Positions 42,886 to 53,416 are shown, counted from the first letter of the stretch. The stretch: DNA of 64,000 nucleotides from Rhodovarius crocodyli (GCF_004005855.1 NZ_SACL01000009.1:1-64000); one strand, 5' to 3'. Numbers and translations are program-made. Notes: generated from the sequence alone by a model not told the origin.

Positions 42886-44097
42886 TCACGCCCTCCCGAT
42901 CACGCCCTGCTTGTCGAGCGCCTCGATCTCGTCCTCGGACATCCCCAGCATGCCGGCCAGCACCTCGCCCGTATGCGCGCCCAGATCCGCCGAGGGCACC
43001 GCCCGCGCGCGCTCCGCGCCGTGAAAGATGATGGGGTTGTTGGAGACGACGACGCGGCCGAATTCCGGGTGGTCGATCCATTCCAGGATGCCGCGCTCAT
43101 GCATGTGCGGGTCGTTGGCGACCTCCACCAGATCCCGCACCGGGGCGGAGGGCACCTTGTGCTTCCGCAGGATTTCCATCGCCTCGTCGCGGCCGAGCTT
43201 GCTGGACCAGTCGGTGATCAGCTGGTCGGTCTGTTCCAGGTTGCGGACGCGCGCGGCCTTGCTGTTGAAGTCCGGGTTGGTCAGCAGATCCTGCCGGCCC
43301 ATGGCGTCCAGCAGCTTGTTCCAGTGGCCTTCCTTGATCGCGATGATCGAGATGTAGCCGTCCCTGGTGGGGTAGACGTTGTAGGGCGCCGTGGCCAATC
43401 CGCCATGGCGGTTGCCGGTGCGCGGCGGCACCTGGTTGTTCTCGTAGAGGAAGGAGAGGTTGGAGGCGAAGGCGGGGAATACCGTCTCCTGCATCGAGAC
43501 CTCGACGAGGCGGCCGACACCGGTGAACTGGCGCTCATACAGCACCGTCATCACGCCGGCATACAGGTGGATGCCGCTGAGGAAATCCACCAGGGCGGGG
43601 CCGGCCTTGACCGGCGGGCCGTCGGGGAAGCCCGTGACGCTCATCAGCCCCGAGGCCGCCTGGACCGTCACGTCCATGGCCAGATTGTCGCGGTCCGGGC
43701 CCGACAGGCCGTAGCCTGAGCCGGAGGCGTAGACGAGGCGCGGGTTGATCTGGCGCAGCGCCTCATAGCCGATGCCCAGCTTGTCCATCACGCCGGGCGC
43801 GAAATTCTCCAGCAGCACATCGGCGTTCTTCACCAGGCCGCGCACGATTTCCTTGCCGGCCTCGGACTTGATGTCGAGCGCGATGCACTTCTTGTGCCCG
43901 TTCAGCATGGCGAAGGGCGCGGCGGCGACGGGGCTGATGACGCGGCGCTGGCGCACCGGCTCGCCGCCCAGCGGCTCGATCTTGATGACCGTCGCACCGG
44001 CCATGGCCATCAGATAGGTGGCGTAGGGGCCCTGATAGACCTGGCCGAAATCAATGACCGTCACGCCGTCCAGCGGTCGGTTCCTGCGCGTTTCCAT
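42886..44097 (-). CDS. CaiB/BaiF CoA-transferase family protein
   Basis: A 403-residue type III CoA-transferase: LDGVTVIDFGQVYQGPYATYLMAMAGATVIKIEPLGGEPVR, DIKSEAGKEIVRGLVKNADVLLENFAPGVMDKLGIGYE (with Asp nucleophile in NLAMDVTVQAASGLMSVTG), and the C-terminal PAPVRDL-like VPSAPVRDLVEVANDPHM. Activates an organic acid by CoA transfer. Expressed leftward in the same direction as the hydratase and the amidohydrolase; the IclR gene lies upstream. Confidence 0.93.
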   Translation of the reverse strand: METRRNRPLDGVTVIDFGQVYQGPYATYLMAMAGATVIKIEPLGGEPVRQRRVISPVAAAPFAMLNGHKKCIALDIKSEAGKEIVRGLVKNADVLLENFAPGVMDKLGIGYEALRQINPRLVYASGSGYGLSGPDRDNLAMDVTVQAASGLMSVTGFPDGPPVKAGPALVDFLSGIHLYAGVMTVLYERQFTGVGRLVEVSMQETVFPAFASNLSFLYENNQVPPRTGNRHGGLATAPYNVYPTRDGYISIIAIKEGHWNKLLDAMGRQDLLTNPDFNSKAARVRNLEQTDQLITDWSSKLGRDEAMEILRKHKVPSAPVRDLVEVANDPHMHERGILEWIDHPEFGRVVVSNNPIIFHGAERARAVPSADLGAHTGEVLAGMLGMSEDEIEALDKQGVIGRA

Positions 44098-44160
44098 CGT
44101 CCCTGGTCGTCCTGTTCTTGCGGGCAGGATGCGACAGGGGCCGGAGACGCGCCAGCATCT

Positions 44161-44194
44161 TTCATGGATGAGATATGTTTTTCACATCCATGAA
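44161..44194. promoter_or_regulatory. inverted repeat with ATGTGAAAAA box, candidate IclR site
   Basis: TTCATGGATG (44161-44170) and CATCCATGAA (44185-44194) are perfect 10-bp arms. The minus-strand sequence between them contains ATGTGAAAAA, which also occurs in front of iclR at 44986-44995. It lies between the iclR stop and the CaiB start, so it can be an operator of CaiB or a hairpin terminating iclR. Confidence 0.5.
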
Positions 44195-44983
44195 TTAATA
44201 GAGCTCGTTCAGATGCACCTCTCCCATCTCATGCGGGAAGAATTTCTCCAGGCCATGGCGCAGCATCTGCACGATGGCGTCCTTGTTCTCGGTCAGCCGC
44301 GTGACCGGGCCGCTGACGCCGATGGCGAGCAGCCGGCCATGCCTCCGCTCCGGGATCAGGATGCCGATGACGCCCGCGCCCTCGCGCACCGTGTGCTGCG
44401 AAATGACGTATCCGGCCTCACGGATCTTGCCGATGATGGCCATCAGGCTGGCCAGCTCGGCCCTTTCCGCGGCTGTCGTGGCCTCTGAATTGATGCGCCG
44501 CACAAGTTCCGCGATGTCCTCGTCGCTGCGCGCGCTCAGGATCAGCCAGCCCAGGCCGGAGCGTGCCAATGGCCGGATGCTGCCCGGCCTGATGTTGACG
44601 CCGACCGCACGCGGAGAAGGCACGGTGTGGATGTATTGCAGGTACAGGTCGCTTTGGGTGCCGACGCTGACCGTCTCTCCGGTATTGGCGACGACATAGT
44701 CGACGAAGGCCATGATATTGGAGCCGAACATCGAATTCTTGACCCATCCGCCGAGCCCGTGCACGCGCATGGTCGGCATGTAGGTGCGTGTGTAGCGGTC
44801 GTAGTCGAGGTAGCCGAGCTGAACCATGCTCTTCAGCACCGCGGCGCCGGAGGAAGGCGGATAGCCGAATTTCCCCGCGATCTCCTTCAGGGTCAGGGGG
44901 CGTTCCACCGCGTCGAAATACTCCAGCACCTCGAACACGCGGCGGGCTGTCTTGATGGTCTCTGTGCTCATGGGTGTGTTCAT
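44195..44983 (-). CDS. IclR family transcriptional regulator
   Basis: Encodes 262 residues: KTARRVFEVLEYFDAVERPLTLKEIAGKFGYPPSSGAAVLKSMVQLGYLDYDRYTRTYMPT (HTH), then the GAF-like effector domain with FVDYVVANTGETVSVGTQSDLYLQYIHTVPSPRAV and VREGAGVIGILIPERRHGRLLAIGVSGPVTR. Start at 44983 (a second ATG at 44971 is possible). Divergent from an enoyl-CoA hydratase and followed by CaiB; the shared ATGTGAAAAA boxes suggest it regulates both. Confidence 0.9.
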   Translation of the reverse strand: MNTPMSTETIKTARRVFEVLEYFDAVERPLTLKEIAGKFGYPPSSGAAVLKSMVQLGYLDYDRYTRTYMPTMRVHGLGGWVKNSMFGSNIMAFVDYVVANTGETVSVGTQSDLYLQYIHTVPSPRAVGVNIRPGSIRPLARSGLGWLILSARSDEDIAELVRRINSEATTAAERAELASLMAIIGKIREAGYVISQHTVREGAGVIGILIPERRHGRLLAIGVSGPVTRLTENKDAIVQMLRHGLEKFFPHEMGEVHLNELY

Positions 44984-45009
44984 ACATGTGAAAAAGATTC
45001 TACATGCAA
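44979..45009. promoter_or_regulatory. divergent iclR/hydratase promoter box
   Basis: TTCATACATG ... CTACATGCAA around TGAAAAAGATT resembles the 44161-44194 element (TTCATGGATG ... CATCCATGAA with ATGTGAAAAA). It overlaps the iclR start and lies 72-102 bp upstream of the hydratase start, a good autoregulatory site. Confidence 0.45.
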
Positions 45010-45080
45010 GAAATATCTATGCAGCCTCCAGGCCGGGTGTAACCCTGGCGGCCGAGGAAACGCTGCAAGGAAAACGCCCC

Positions 45081-45890
45081 ATGGGCGACAACGCTGTCAT
45101 GGCGTCAGGCGACATGCTGTTCGCCGTTCAGGACCACGTCTGCACCATCACCTTCAACCGGCCGGACCGGATGAACGCGTGGACCACCACGATGGAGCAG
45201 GAACTGCGCGAGATGCTGGCGCGGGCTTCCGACGACCCGGAGGTGCGCGTCATCGTGCTGACCGGTGCCGGGCGCGGCTTCTGCGCCGGGGCGGACATGA
45301 GCCGCCTGACCAAATCGGCCAACGCCCGGCCCGAGGTGGTCGAGCGCGAGATCAAGGGCGACCTCGAACAGCGCTACAGCTACATCATGGCCGTGCCCAA
45401 GCCCGTGATCGCGGGCATCAACGGCGCGGTGGCGGGGGTGGGCCTGTGCCTGACCCTGTTCTGTGACCTGCGCTACATGGCCGCGGGTGCCAAGATGACG
45501 ACCTCCTTCGCGCGGCGCGGGCTGATCGCGGAACACGGCAGCGCCTGGATGCTGCCGCGCCTGATCGGGCCGATGAACGCCGCCGACATCCTGCTCTCGG
45601 GCCGCACCGTGCTGGCCGAGGAGGCGGAGCGGATGGGTCTCGTGCGCGTGCTGCCCGCCGAGGATTTCCACGCCCAGATCCAGGCCCGCGCGGCGGAACT
45701 CGCGGCGCTGTGCTCGCCGCGCTCCCAGCGCGTCATCAAGCGCCAGCTGAACGCCGCCATCACTTCCGGCCTGGCGGAAGCCACGCGCCTGTCGGAGGAC
45801 GAGGCGCTGCTGTGCCGCGGCACCGAGGACTACAAGGAAGGCGTCGCCCATTTCGTCGAGAAGCGCGCCCCGCGCTTCACCGGCCGTTGA
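45081..45890 (+). CDS. enoyl-CoA hydratase/isomerase family protein
   Basis: A 269-residue crotonase-fold protein from the ATG at 45081 with AAGGA upstream: DHVCTITFNRPDRMNAWTTTMEQELREML, VIVLTGAGRGFCAGADMSRL, IAGINGAVAGVGLCLTLFCDLRYMA, SFARRGLIAEHGSAWMLPRLIG. The RGLIAEHGSAWMLPR segment supplies the catalytic acid. Divergent from iclR. Followed by two Bug-type receptors, so it may handle the acid they bring in. Confidence 0.93.
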   Translation: MGDNAVMASGDMLFAVQDHVCTITFNRPDRMNAWTTTMEQELREMLARASDDPEVRVIVLTGAGRGFCAGADMSRLTKSANARPEVVEREIKGDLEQRYSYIMAVPKPVIAGINGAVAGVGLCLTLFCDLRYMAAGAKMTTSFARRGLIAEHGSAWMLPRLIGPMNAADILLSGRTVLAEEAERMGLVRVLPAEDFHAQIQARAAELAALCSPRSQRVIKRQLNAAITSGLAEATRLSEDEALLCRGTEDYKEGVAHFVEKRAPRFTGR

Positions 45891-45901
45891 GGAAGAGCGA
45901 C

Positions 45902-46855
45902 ATGAAAGCCACCAGACGCGCCCTGATGCTGGCACCCCTGGCCACGCCGGCTTTGGCGCAGCAGCCTTTCCCCAACCGCCCCCTGCGCATCATCGTGCCC
46001 TTCGGCCCGGGCGGGTCGGGCGACATCTCGGCCCGCCTCTGCGCGCAGTATATCGAGGCCCAGACCGGGCAGCCCTGCGCGGTGGAGAACCGGCCCGGCG
46101 CCAATGGCGTGATCGGCACCATGGCGATCAAGACCGCGCCCGCCGATGGCTACAGCCTGCTGCTCTGCACGACCAGCACCCATGCGGCCAACCCCAGCCT
46201 GATGCGCAACCTGCCCTATGACCCGGGCGCGGATTTCGACGTGGTGGGCATGTTCGGCTCCGCCGGCAGCTACTTCCTGGTGCGGCCCGAAACGCCCTGG
46301 CGCAGCATTCCGGAGCTGGTCACGGCCGCCAAGGCGCGGCCCGGCGGCTACAGCTTCGGCTATTTCAACACCGCCTCCCGCCTGCCGGCCGAGATCCTGA
46401 ACAAGGTGGCCGACATCCAGCTGCTGGGCGTGCCGTACCGTGCCGTGGGCACGGCCATGACGGATCTGCTGGCCGGCCGCATCGACCTGGTGGTGCAGGA
46501 GACTTCAGCCGCCGACAGCTATCTGCGCAACAACCAGGTGCGCGCGCTGGCCATCACCCGCGCCCAGCGCTGGGACAAGCACCCGGACCTTCCCTCGGTC
46601 GCGGAGTTCTACCCCGATGTCGCGCTGCCCGGGCTGCTGGGCATCGCGGTGCCCAAGGGAACACCCGCGCCCGTGATGCAGCGGTTGAACGAGCTGTGCG
46701 TCGGCGCGCTGAACTCCAGCCCCATGCGGGAAAGGCTGGAGGAATTCGGCCACACCATCGGCCGCTGGAACCTGGAGGAATGCGCGACCTATGTGCGCGA
46801 CCTCCGCGAACGCTTCGCCCGCTATGTGGCGATGGCCGGCATCGAACCGGAGTGA
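45902..46855 (+). CDS. Bug (TctC-type) tripartite tricarboxylate receptor 1
   Basis: A 317-residue secreted receptor: signal MKATRRALMLAPLATPALAQ, then FPNRPLRIIVPFGPGGSGDISARLC, VENRPGANGVIGTMAIKTAPADGYSLLLCTTSTHAANPSLM, and a central LAGRIDLVVQE. Bug proteins capture small carboxylates in the periplasm for TctAB or other uptake; no TctA/TctB gene is visible. Directly follows the hydratase gene (11 bp) and precedes a second, divergent receptor. Confidence 0.93.
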   Translation: MKATRRALMLAPLATPALAQQPFPNRPLRIIVPFGPGGSGDISARLCAQYIEAQTGQPCAVENRPGANGVIGTMAIKTAPADGYSLLLCTTSTHAANPSLMRNLPYDPGADFDVVGMFGSAGSYFLVRPETPWRSIPELVTAAKARPGGYSFGYFNTASRLPAEILNKVADIQLLGVPYRAVGTAMTDLLAGRIDLVVQETSAADSYLRNNQVRALAITRAQRWDKHPDLPSVAEFYPDVALPGLLGIAVPKGTPAPVMQRLNELCVGALNSSPMRERLEEFGHTIGRWNLEECATYVRDLRERFARYVAMAGIEPE

Positions 46856-46863
46856 GGATCACC

Positions 46864-47847
46864 ATGCATCGCCGCCATGCCCTGTCCCTGCCTTTCCTCG
46901 CGCTCGCCGCCCCTGTGGCCGCGCCCGCCCGTGCCGCCGAATGGCCCGAGCGCGCGATCCGTGTGGTGGTCCCCTATGCCCCGGGTGGCAATGCCGACAT
47001 CGTGGGGCGTCTGCTGTGCCAGCACCTGTCGGATCGGCTCGGCCAGCAGGCGGTGGTGGAAAACCGCAGCGGCGCGGCCGGCAATCTGGGGGCGGCCGCC
47101 GTCGCGAAGGCGCGGCCCGACGGCTACACGCTGCTGGTCGCACCCAACGGGCCGCTCGCGCTCAATTCCCTGGTCATGGCGCGCATGCCCTATGACCCGG
47201 CGACCGAGCTGCTGCCGATCGGCATGATCTCCCGCGTGGCCATGTGCGTGGTCGTCTCGGCCCAGCTGCCCATCCGCAATGTGCAGGAGCTGATCGCCTA
47301 TGACCGCGCGCATCCGGGCGAACTGACGGCGGGATCCGCGGGAACCGGTTCCTCGAACCACATCGCGCTCGAGATGTTCAACGCGAAGGCCGGCACCCGG
47401 CTGACGCATGTGCCCTATCGCGGCTCCGCCCCCGCCATCACGGACCTGCTGGGCGGGCGGCTGCCGGTCTACTTCGACCAGCTGACCACCGCCATCCCGC
47501 TGCTGCGGGAGGGGCAGGCGCGCATCCTGGCCGTGACCACCAAGGAACGCTCGCCGCTGTTGCCCGCCGTTCCGACGCTGGCCGAGTCCGGCCTCGATGA
47601 CTACGAGATCTTCACCTACCTCGCGCTGGTCGCACCCACCGGCACGCCGGCCGAGGTGGTCGGGCGGCTTGCGCGGGAATTGTCCGCGGTGCTGGACCTG
47701 CCGGCCATGAAGGCCAAGATCGAGGAGATGGGCGGGGAGACCGCCGATGCCACGCTGCGCACGCCGGGCGGCTGTGCCGCCTTCCTGCGTGCGGACCGTG
47801 AGCGGGCGAACGCCATCGCCGCGCGGGCCGGCCTTCGGCCCGAGTAA
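46864..47847 (+). CDS. Bug (TctC-type) tripartite tricarboxylate receptor 2
   Basis: A 327-residue Bug receptor: signal MHRRHALSLPFLALAAPVAAPARA, mature EWPERAIRVVVPYAPGGNADIVGRLLC, VVENRSGAAGNLGAAAVAKARPDGYTLLVAPNGPLALN, HVPYRGSAPAITDLLGGRLPVYFDQL, VPTLAESGLDDYE. The VPYRGSAPAITDLLGG block is classical. Only moderately similar to receptor 1, so a different ligand is likely. No permease follows; a hairpin and a new operon come next. Confidence 0.93.
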   Translation: MHRRHALSLPFLALAAPVAAPARAAEWPERAIRVVVPYAPGGNADIVGRLLCQHLSDRLGQQAVVENRSGAAGNLGAAAVAKARPDGYTLLVAPNGPLALNSLVMARMPYDPATELLPIGMISRVAMCVVVSAQLPIRNVQELIAYDRAHPGELTAGSAGTGSSNHIALEMFNAKAGTRLTHVPYRGSAPAITDLLGGRLPVYFDQLTTAIPLLREGQARILAVTTKERSPLLPAVPTLAESGLDDYEIFTYLALVAPTGTPAEVVGRLARELSAVLDLPAMKAKIEEMGGETADATLRTPGGCAAFLRADRERANAIAARAGLRPE

Positions 47848-47889
47848 TTCGCGGCCGCGCGCCGCCCCCTTTTTCCATTCCCGATGAAA

Positions 47890-47973
47890 GCTGTGCATGA
47901 AAGCCATCATGCACAGCCCAGGCTTGTGCGCGGGCTGTCAGAATCCTGCTTGCCGTTTGTGACCATTTGGTCA
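47890..47973. promoter_or_regulatory. two inverted repeats ahead of the peptide transporter operon
   Basis: GCTGTGCATGA (47890-47900) and TCATGCACAGC (47907-47917) are perfect 11-bp arms around 6 bp; TGACCA-TT-TGGTCA (47960-47973) is a perfect shorter palindrome. The first could end the receptor transcript; the second, 85 bp before the next start, looks like an operator. Confidence 0.5.
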
Positions 47974-48057
47974 ACAGTTTGCCCAGAGGCCGGTGCGAGG
48001 CCTTCCGCATCGGGGCGGAAGGCAGCTGCATTGCGCCCGGCCGGAAGGGGCACGCGC

Positions 48058-49665
48058 ATGTTTCGTCGTCAGTTGATGGGATCGGTTCCGGCCATCGGCG
48101 GTCTCGCCTCGGGCCTTGTCGCGCCGGCCGCGGTGCGCGCGCAGCAGGGGCGGGGCAACACGCTGGTCGTCGTCACGACGCCCGAGCCCACGGTGCTGAC
48201 CAACGCCATCAACTCGGCCCCCTCGGTCGCCGAGCTCGGCACCAAGATCTATGACGGGCTGCTGGAATACGACATGGGCATGCAGCCCATCCCGTCGCTG
48301 GCGGAAAGCTGGGAGGTCTCGGCCGACGGCAAGTCCGTCACCTTCAAGCTGCGCCAGGGCGTGACCTGGCATGACGGCCAGCCCTTCACCAGTGCCGACG
48401 TCGCCTTCTCCCTGCTCGAGGTCATCAAGAAGTTCCACCCGCGCGGCCCGGGCAACCTCGGCCCGCTGGAGGCGGTGGACACGCCGGACGCGCACACCGC
48501 CATCCTGCGCCTGGCCCACCCCTATCCGCCGATGATGAAGGGGCTTTCCAGCATGGAATGCCCGATCGTCGCCAAGCACCTGTATGAAGGCACGGATATC
48601 CGCAACAACCCGGCGAACAACCGGCCTGTCGGCACCGGCCCGTTCAGGTTCGCCGAGTGGAACCGCGGTTCCTCCATCGTGCTGGAGAAGAACCCGAACT
48701 ACTGGCGTCCGGGCCGGCCCCACCTGGACCGGCTGATCTTCCGTTTCATCAATGACCCCGCGACGCGCGCGGCCGCGCTGGAGAGCGGGGAGGTGGATGT
48801 CGCCTTCTTCGGCACCATCAACCCGGCCGAGATGCGCCGCCTCGCGGGGCTGCCCAGCATCGAGATCGCGCGCGGCGGCTATGAGGCGCTGGCGCCGGTG
48901 ATGCTGCTGGAGCTGAACACCCGCAAGGCGCCGCTGGACGACAAGCGCGTGCGCCAGGCGCTGGCCTATGCCATCGACCGCAAGTTCATCGTGGACAACA
49001 TCTGGTACGGCTTCGGCAAGCCGGCGGTGGGGCCGATCTCCTCGGTCTACGCGCCCTCGGGCCTCTATACCGACGATGTGCTGCGCTATGACGTGCCGGA
49101 CCGCGTGGCGCGCGCCAATGCGCTGCTGGACCAGGCGGGGCTGCGCCGGGGTGCCGGCGGCATCCGCTTCGAGATCACGCAGGATGTCGGCCCCTATGGC
49201 GACGATTACCGCCGCATGGGTGAGTACATGCGCCAGGCCTACAACCGCATCGGCGTGCGGCTGAACCTGCGCACGGTGGACCAGGCGACCTATGTGCGCC
49301 GGGTCTATGGCGAGTACGACTTCGACATGACCTCGGGCTGGTATGTCGGCATGGGCGACCCCACGCTCGGCGTGCAGCGCCAGTATGTGACCAGCAACAT
49401 CCGCCAGGGCATCCCGTTCAACAACGTGGCCCGCTATTCCGACCCGGAGAACGACCGCCTCTGGGCCGAGGCCGCGACCGAGACCGACCCCGCCAAGCGC
49501 GGGCAGATATTCCAGGCCATCCAGCGCAAGCTGGTGGAGGACAGCCCCATCATCTGGATCATGGAGATGGAGCTGGTCGCGCTGCAGAACAAGCGCGTGA
49601 AGAACCTGATCACCACGGCACTCGGCGTGCGCGGCGGTCTGTACGAAACCAAGCTGGAAGGCTGA
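48058..49665 (+). CDS. ABC transporter substrate-binding protein, dipeptide/nickel (DppA) type
   Basis: A 535-residue SBP_bac_5 protein with Tat/Sec signal MFRRQLMGSVPAIGGLASGLVAPAAVRAQ. Characteristic: LAESWEVSADGKSVTFKLRQGVTWHDGQPFTSADVAFSLLEV, VGTGPFRFAEWNRGSSIVLEKNPNYW, LDDKRVRQALAYAIDRKFIV. ATG at 48058 has GGAAGGGG upstream. First gene of a complete operon with two permeases and two ATPases. Ligand could be a peptide, sugar or opine-like compound. Confidence 0.92.
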   Translation: MFRRQLMGSVPAIGGLASGLVAPAAVRAQQGRGNTLVVVTTPEPTVLTNAINSAPSVAELGTKIYDGLLEYDMGMQPIPSLAESWEVSADGKSVTFKLRQGVTWHDGQPFTSADVAFSLLEVIKKFHPRGPGNLGPLEAVDTPDAHTAILRLAHPYPPMMKGLSSMECPIVAKHLYEGTDIRNNPANNRPVGTGPFRFAEWNRGSSIVLEKNPNYWRPGRPHLDRLIFRFINDPATRAAALESGEVDVAFFGTINPAEMRRLAGLPSIEIARGGYEALAPVMLLELNTRKAPLDDKRVRQALAYAIDRKFIVDNIWYGFGKPAVGPISSVYAPSGLYTDDVLRYDVPDRVARANALLDQAGLRRGAGGIRFEITQDVGPYGDDYRRMGEYMRQAYNRIGVRLNLRTVDQATYVRRVYGEYDFDMTSGWYVGMGDPTLGVQRQYVTSNIRQGIPFNNVARYSDPENDRLWAEAATETDPAKRGQIFQAIQRKLVEDSPIIWIMEMELVALQNKRVKNLITTALGVRGGLYETKLEG

Positions 49666-49672
49666 ACGCCGG

Positions 49673-50650
49673 ATGGGCGGACGCGGCCGTTTTCTCGGGC
49701 GGCGGGCCTTGCAGGGCCTGCCGACCATCTTCCTGATCGTGACCTTCAACTTCTTCCTGCTGCACCTGGCCCCGGGCGACCCGGCCAGCGTGATGGCGGG
49801 TGAGGCGGGCGCCGCGACACCCGAATACATGGCGCAGCTGCGCGCCCAGTTCGGCCTGGATCAGCCCCTGCTGGTGCAGTACCTGCGCTATGTCTGGAAC
49901 GTGGCCACGCTCGATTTCGGCTATTCCTTCCGATACCAGGAAAGCAACCTGTCGCTCATCATGGGGCGGATGGCCGCGACCCTGCTGCTGGCGGGTTCCT
50001 CCATCCTCATCTCGGTGGGGCTCGGCACGCTGCTGGGGCTGATCGCGGCCATGCGGCGCAACCGGATCGAGGCGGCGCTTATCCTGCTCGTTACCGTGCT
50101 GGCCTATGCCTCGCCCATCTTCTGGCTGGGGCTGATGTTCATCGTGGTGTTCGCCATCCAGTTGGGCTGGGTGCCGACCAGCGGCATGGTCACGGCGGGC
50201 GGGCCGGGGGCTGGCCTCGGGCATTGGCTGGATGTGGCGCATCACCTGGTGCTGCCGGCGGTCACGCTCTCCCTGTTCTACATGGCGCTCTACACCCGGC
50301 TGATGCGGGCCTCGGTGCTTGAGAACCTGCGCATGAACTACGTCACCACCGCGCGGGCCAAGGGTGTGGCGCCCAGGCGCCTCGTGCTGCGGCATGTGCT
50401 GCGCAACGCCGTGCTGCCCATCGTCACCATGGCGGGGGTGCAGGTGGGCGGCGCGCTGGGCGGCTCCGTGGTGGTGGAGGCCGTGTTCGGCTGGCCCGGC
50501 CTGGGCCAGCTCGCCTTCGAGGCGCTGTTCGCCCGTGACCTGAACCTGCTGCTCGGCATCCTCACCCTGAGTTCGGTGGTGGTGGTGCTGGCCAATCTTC
50601 TGGTGGATCTCGTGCATTCGATCATCGATCCGCGCGTGGCGCTGTCCTGA
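49673..50650 (+). CDS. ABC transporter permease, DppB type
   Basis: Encodes 325 residues with six predicted membrane helices: RRALQGLPTIFLIVTFNFFLLHLAPGDPASVMAGEAGAATPEYMAQLRAQFGLDQPLLVQYLRYV is the family's N-terminus; the EAA loop is YVTTARAKGVAPRRLVLRHVLRNAVLPIVTM. Starts 8 bp after the binding protein and ends overlapping the DppC gene (TGATG). Confidence 0.93.
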   Translation: MGGRGRFLGRRALQGLPTIFLIVTFNFFLLHLAPGDPASVMAGEAGAATPEYMAQLRAQFGLDQPLLVQYLRYVWNVATLDFGYSFRYQESNLSLIMGRMAATLLLAGSSILISVGLGTLLGLIAAMRRNRIEAALILLVTVLAYASPIFWLGLMFIVVFAIQLGWVPTSGMVTAGGPGAGLGHWLDVAHHLVLPAVTLSLFYMALYTRLMRASVLENLRMNYVTTARAKGVAPRRLVLRHVLRNAVLPIVTMAGVQVGGALGGSVVVEAVFGWPGLGQLAFEALFARDLNLLLGILTLSSVVVVLANLLVDLVHSIIDPRVALS

Positions 50651-51479
50651 TGCCGCCGGCCCTCAGGCGCTTCCTGCGCCAGCCCGCGGCGGTGGCGGGT
50701 GCGGTGCTGCTGCTGGCGGTCATCGGGCTGGCGGCAGGCGCCGACATCCTGTTCCCCGAGGACCCGTTCGAGATGGTGGGCCGGCCCTATCTGCCGCCCA
50801 TGACGGACGGCTTCCTGCTGGGCACCGACACGCTGGGGCGCGACCTTGCGGCGGGCATCGTGCATGGCGCGCGGGTGTCGCTGCTCATCGGCACCCTGGC
50901 GGCGCTGGTGGTGACCGCCATCGGCCTGATCGTGGGCGGCATCGCGGGCTATGTCGGCGGGCGCGTCGACACCGCGCTGATGCGCTTCACGGAGCTGTTC
51001 CAGACCATCCCCTCCTTCCTGTTCGCCATCGTGCTGGTGGCCATCATGGAGCCCTCGCTGGAGGCGCTGCTGATCGCGATCGTCACCGTCTCCTGGGCGC
51101 CTCTCGCACGGCTGGTGCGGGCGGAGGTCGCGGGGCTGCGCAGCCGCGACTACGTGCAGTCCGCCATCGCCACCGGCATGGGCGATATCGAGGTGCTGGT
51201 GCGCCAGATCCTGCCCAACGCGCTGCCCGCCATCCTGGTCGCGGCCTCGGTCATGGTCGCCACCGCCATCCTGTTCGAGGGCGGCCTGTCCTTCCTGGGC
51301 CTGGGCGACCCGAATGTCATGAGCTGGGGCCTGATGATCGGCGCCGGGCGCGCGGCCATCCGCACCGCCTGGTGGATGTGCGGCATCCCGGGCATCGCCA
51401 TCCTGCTGACGGTGCTGTCCATCAACCTGGTGGGCGATGGCTTGAACGAGGCGCTGAACCCCCGTGCCGGAGGCCGTTC

Positions 51480-51483
<4 letters not shown>
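50650..51483 (+). CDS. ABC transporter permease, DppC type
   Basis: Encodes 277 residues: GTDTLGRDLAAGIVHGARVSLLIGTLAALVVTAIGLIVGGIAGYVGGRVDTALMRFTELFQTIPSFLFAIVLVA and the EAA loop DYVQSAIATGMGDIEVLVRQILPNALPAILV are typical. The last helix ends SINLVGDGLNEALNPRAGGRS. Overlaps its neighbours at both ends, so the five genes form one operon. Confidence 0.93.
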
Positions 51484-52468
<985 letters not shown>

Positions 52469-52472
<4 letters not shown>

Positions 52473-53410
52473 ACGCGCTGCTGAGCGTGCGCGGGTTGGT
52501 GAAGCGCCACCACACATCCTCGGGCACCGTGCATGCGGTGGACGGGGTGGATTTCGAGATCGCCCCCGGCGAGGTGCTGGGGCTGGTGGGCGAAAGCGGC
52601 TGCGGCAAGTCCACGCTGGGCCGGGCGCTGAACGGGCTGGACCCCGCGCAGGCGGGTTCCATCACCTTCGGCGGCGCGGAGCTGGTGGGGCTCGGCCGCC
52701 GCGCCTGGCGCCCGCACCGGCGCGAGATGCAGATGGTGTTCCAGGACCCTTTCGGCTCCCTGAACCCGCGCAGCACGGTGGGCACGATATTGCAGGACCC
52801 GCTGCGGGTGCATGGCGTGGGCACACGCGCGGAACGCCGCGCCACCGCCGCCGCCCTGCTGGAGCGCGTGGGCCTGCGCGCCGCCGATGTGGACCGCTAT
52901 CCGCATGAGTTCAGCGGCGGCCAGCGCCAGCGCATCAGCATCGCGCGCGCCATCGCGCTGCGCCCGAAGCTCGTCATCTGCGACGAGGCGGTCTCGGCGC
53001 TCGATGTCTCGATCCAGGCGCAGATCGTGAACCTGCTGCGTTCCCTGCAGCGGGAATACGGGCTGTCCTACCTGTTCATCTCCCATGACCTGGCGGTGGT
53101 GGGGTATCTCTCGGACCGGATCGCGGTGATGTATCTGGGCCGGATCGTGGAGATCGGGACCAAGGCGTCGCTGCTGGCCGGCCCCAGGCACCCCTATACC
53201 CGCGTGCTGTTCTCCGCCCTGCCGGGGCGGGGCGGCGGCAAGGCGCAACGCCAGTCCCTGACCGGCGAGCCGCCGAGCCCGTTGAACCCGCCCGCCGGCT
53301 GCCGTTTCCACCCGCGCTGCCCCCTGGCCGTCGAGCGTTGCCGCACCGAGGTGCCGGCGATGCGCGAGCTGGCCGACGGCCACGCCGCCGCCTGCCACCT
53401 GGCCGATTGA
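52469..53410 (+). CDS. ABC transporter ATP-binding protein, DppF type
   Basis: Encodes 313 residues: LVGESGCGKSTLGRALNGLD (Walker A), MVFQDPFGSLNPRSTVGTI, FSGGQRQRISIARAIALRPKLVICDEAVSALDVSIQAQIVNLL, C-terminal GCRFHPRCPLAVERCRTEVP. Partner of the DppD-type ATPase in the heterodimeric engine. Overlaps it by 4 bp. Ends 6 bp before the molybdopterin enzyme gene. Confidence 0.94.
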
Positions 53411-53416
53411 GCAACC

